Below, one piece after another: positions 6,269 to 6,274 of a stretch of 6,274 nucleotides of DNA (position 1 is its first letter; every line of letters begins with the position of its first letter). A model generated the notes under the pieces. The model worked only from the letters and a program-made list of their open reading frames with translations, did not search any database and was not told where the DNA came from. A program made the translations under genes and the position numbers. Source of the DNA: an archaeon (GTDB taxonomy: Archaea > Nanobdellota > Nanobdellia > Woesearchaeales > JAGVOV01). Where the stretch lies: NCBI GenBank assembly GCA_020052545.1, contig JAGVOV010000099.1, forward strand, positions 1-6,274. The letters run 5' to 3'.

Positions 6269-6274
6269 GGCTAG

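Noticed and set aside
1..6274. tRNA, rRNA, CRISPR, insertion sequence, attachment site or long repeat
   Set aside because: None seen on reading both strands. The sequence is almost entirely explained by five coding regions and one 74-base promoter gap.

Overview
The window looks like a piece of an archaeal genome, most likely from a small-genome DPANN-type lineage, though the lineage is inferred. The evidence is two divergent genes with no Shine-Dalgarno site, each with a TATA box centred about 25-28 bases before its ATG (the spacing of archaeal leaderless promoters). Arginine codons are largely AGG/AGA in the first gene, and packing is very tight. Both convergent gene pairs overlap, one same-strand pair overlaps, and the only complete intergenic gap is 74 bases. 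A bacterial origin (for example a candidate-phylum bacterium) is not excluded.

Layout, left to right. Positions 1-2082 (+) hold the 3' part of a long gene that joins a family-2 glycosyltransferase domain to a MurE-like amide ligase. Positions 2060-3049 (+) hold an ATP-grasp ligase that overlaps it by 23 bases. Positions 3039-4127 (-) hold a family-4 glycosyltransferase, tail-to-tail with the ATP-grasp gene. Positions 4128-4201 are a compact divergent promoter region. Positions 4202-5173 (+) hold a FemAB/FemX-like double-GNAT transferase. Positions 5148-6254 (-) hold a DPM1-like polyprenyl-phosphate glycosyltransferase with four C-terminal membrane helices, again overlapping tail-to-tail. No RNA gene, CRISPR array, insertion sequence or repeat was seen.

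Together the genes read as a cell-surface glycoconjugate locus with an unusual peptide-forming side. Three glycosyltransferase activities (two GT2, one GT4) sit with three enzyme classes that can make amide bonds: Mur ligase, ATP-grasp and FemAB-like. In bacteria these classes build the peptidoglycan stem peptide and cross-bridge. In pseudomurein methanogens, Mur ligases and an ATP-grasp enzyme cluster together. In cyanophycin synthetase, an ATP-grasp and a Mur ligase are fused. My main hypothesis is that this locus makes a glycan or lipid-linked sugar decorated with amino acids or a short peptide. The covalent GT2-Mur fusion is the most unusual part. Substrates cannot be read from the sequence.
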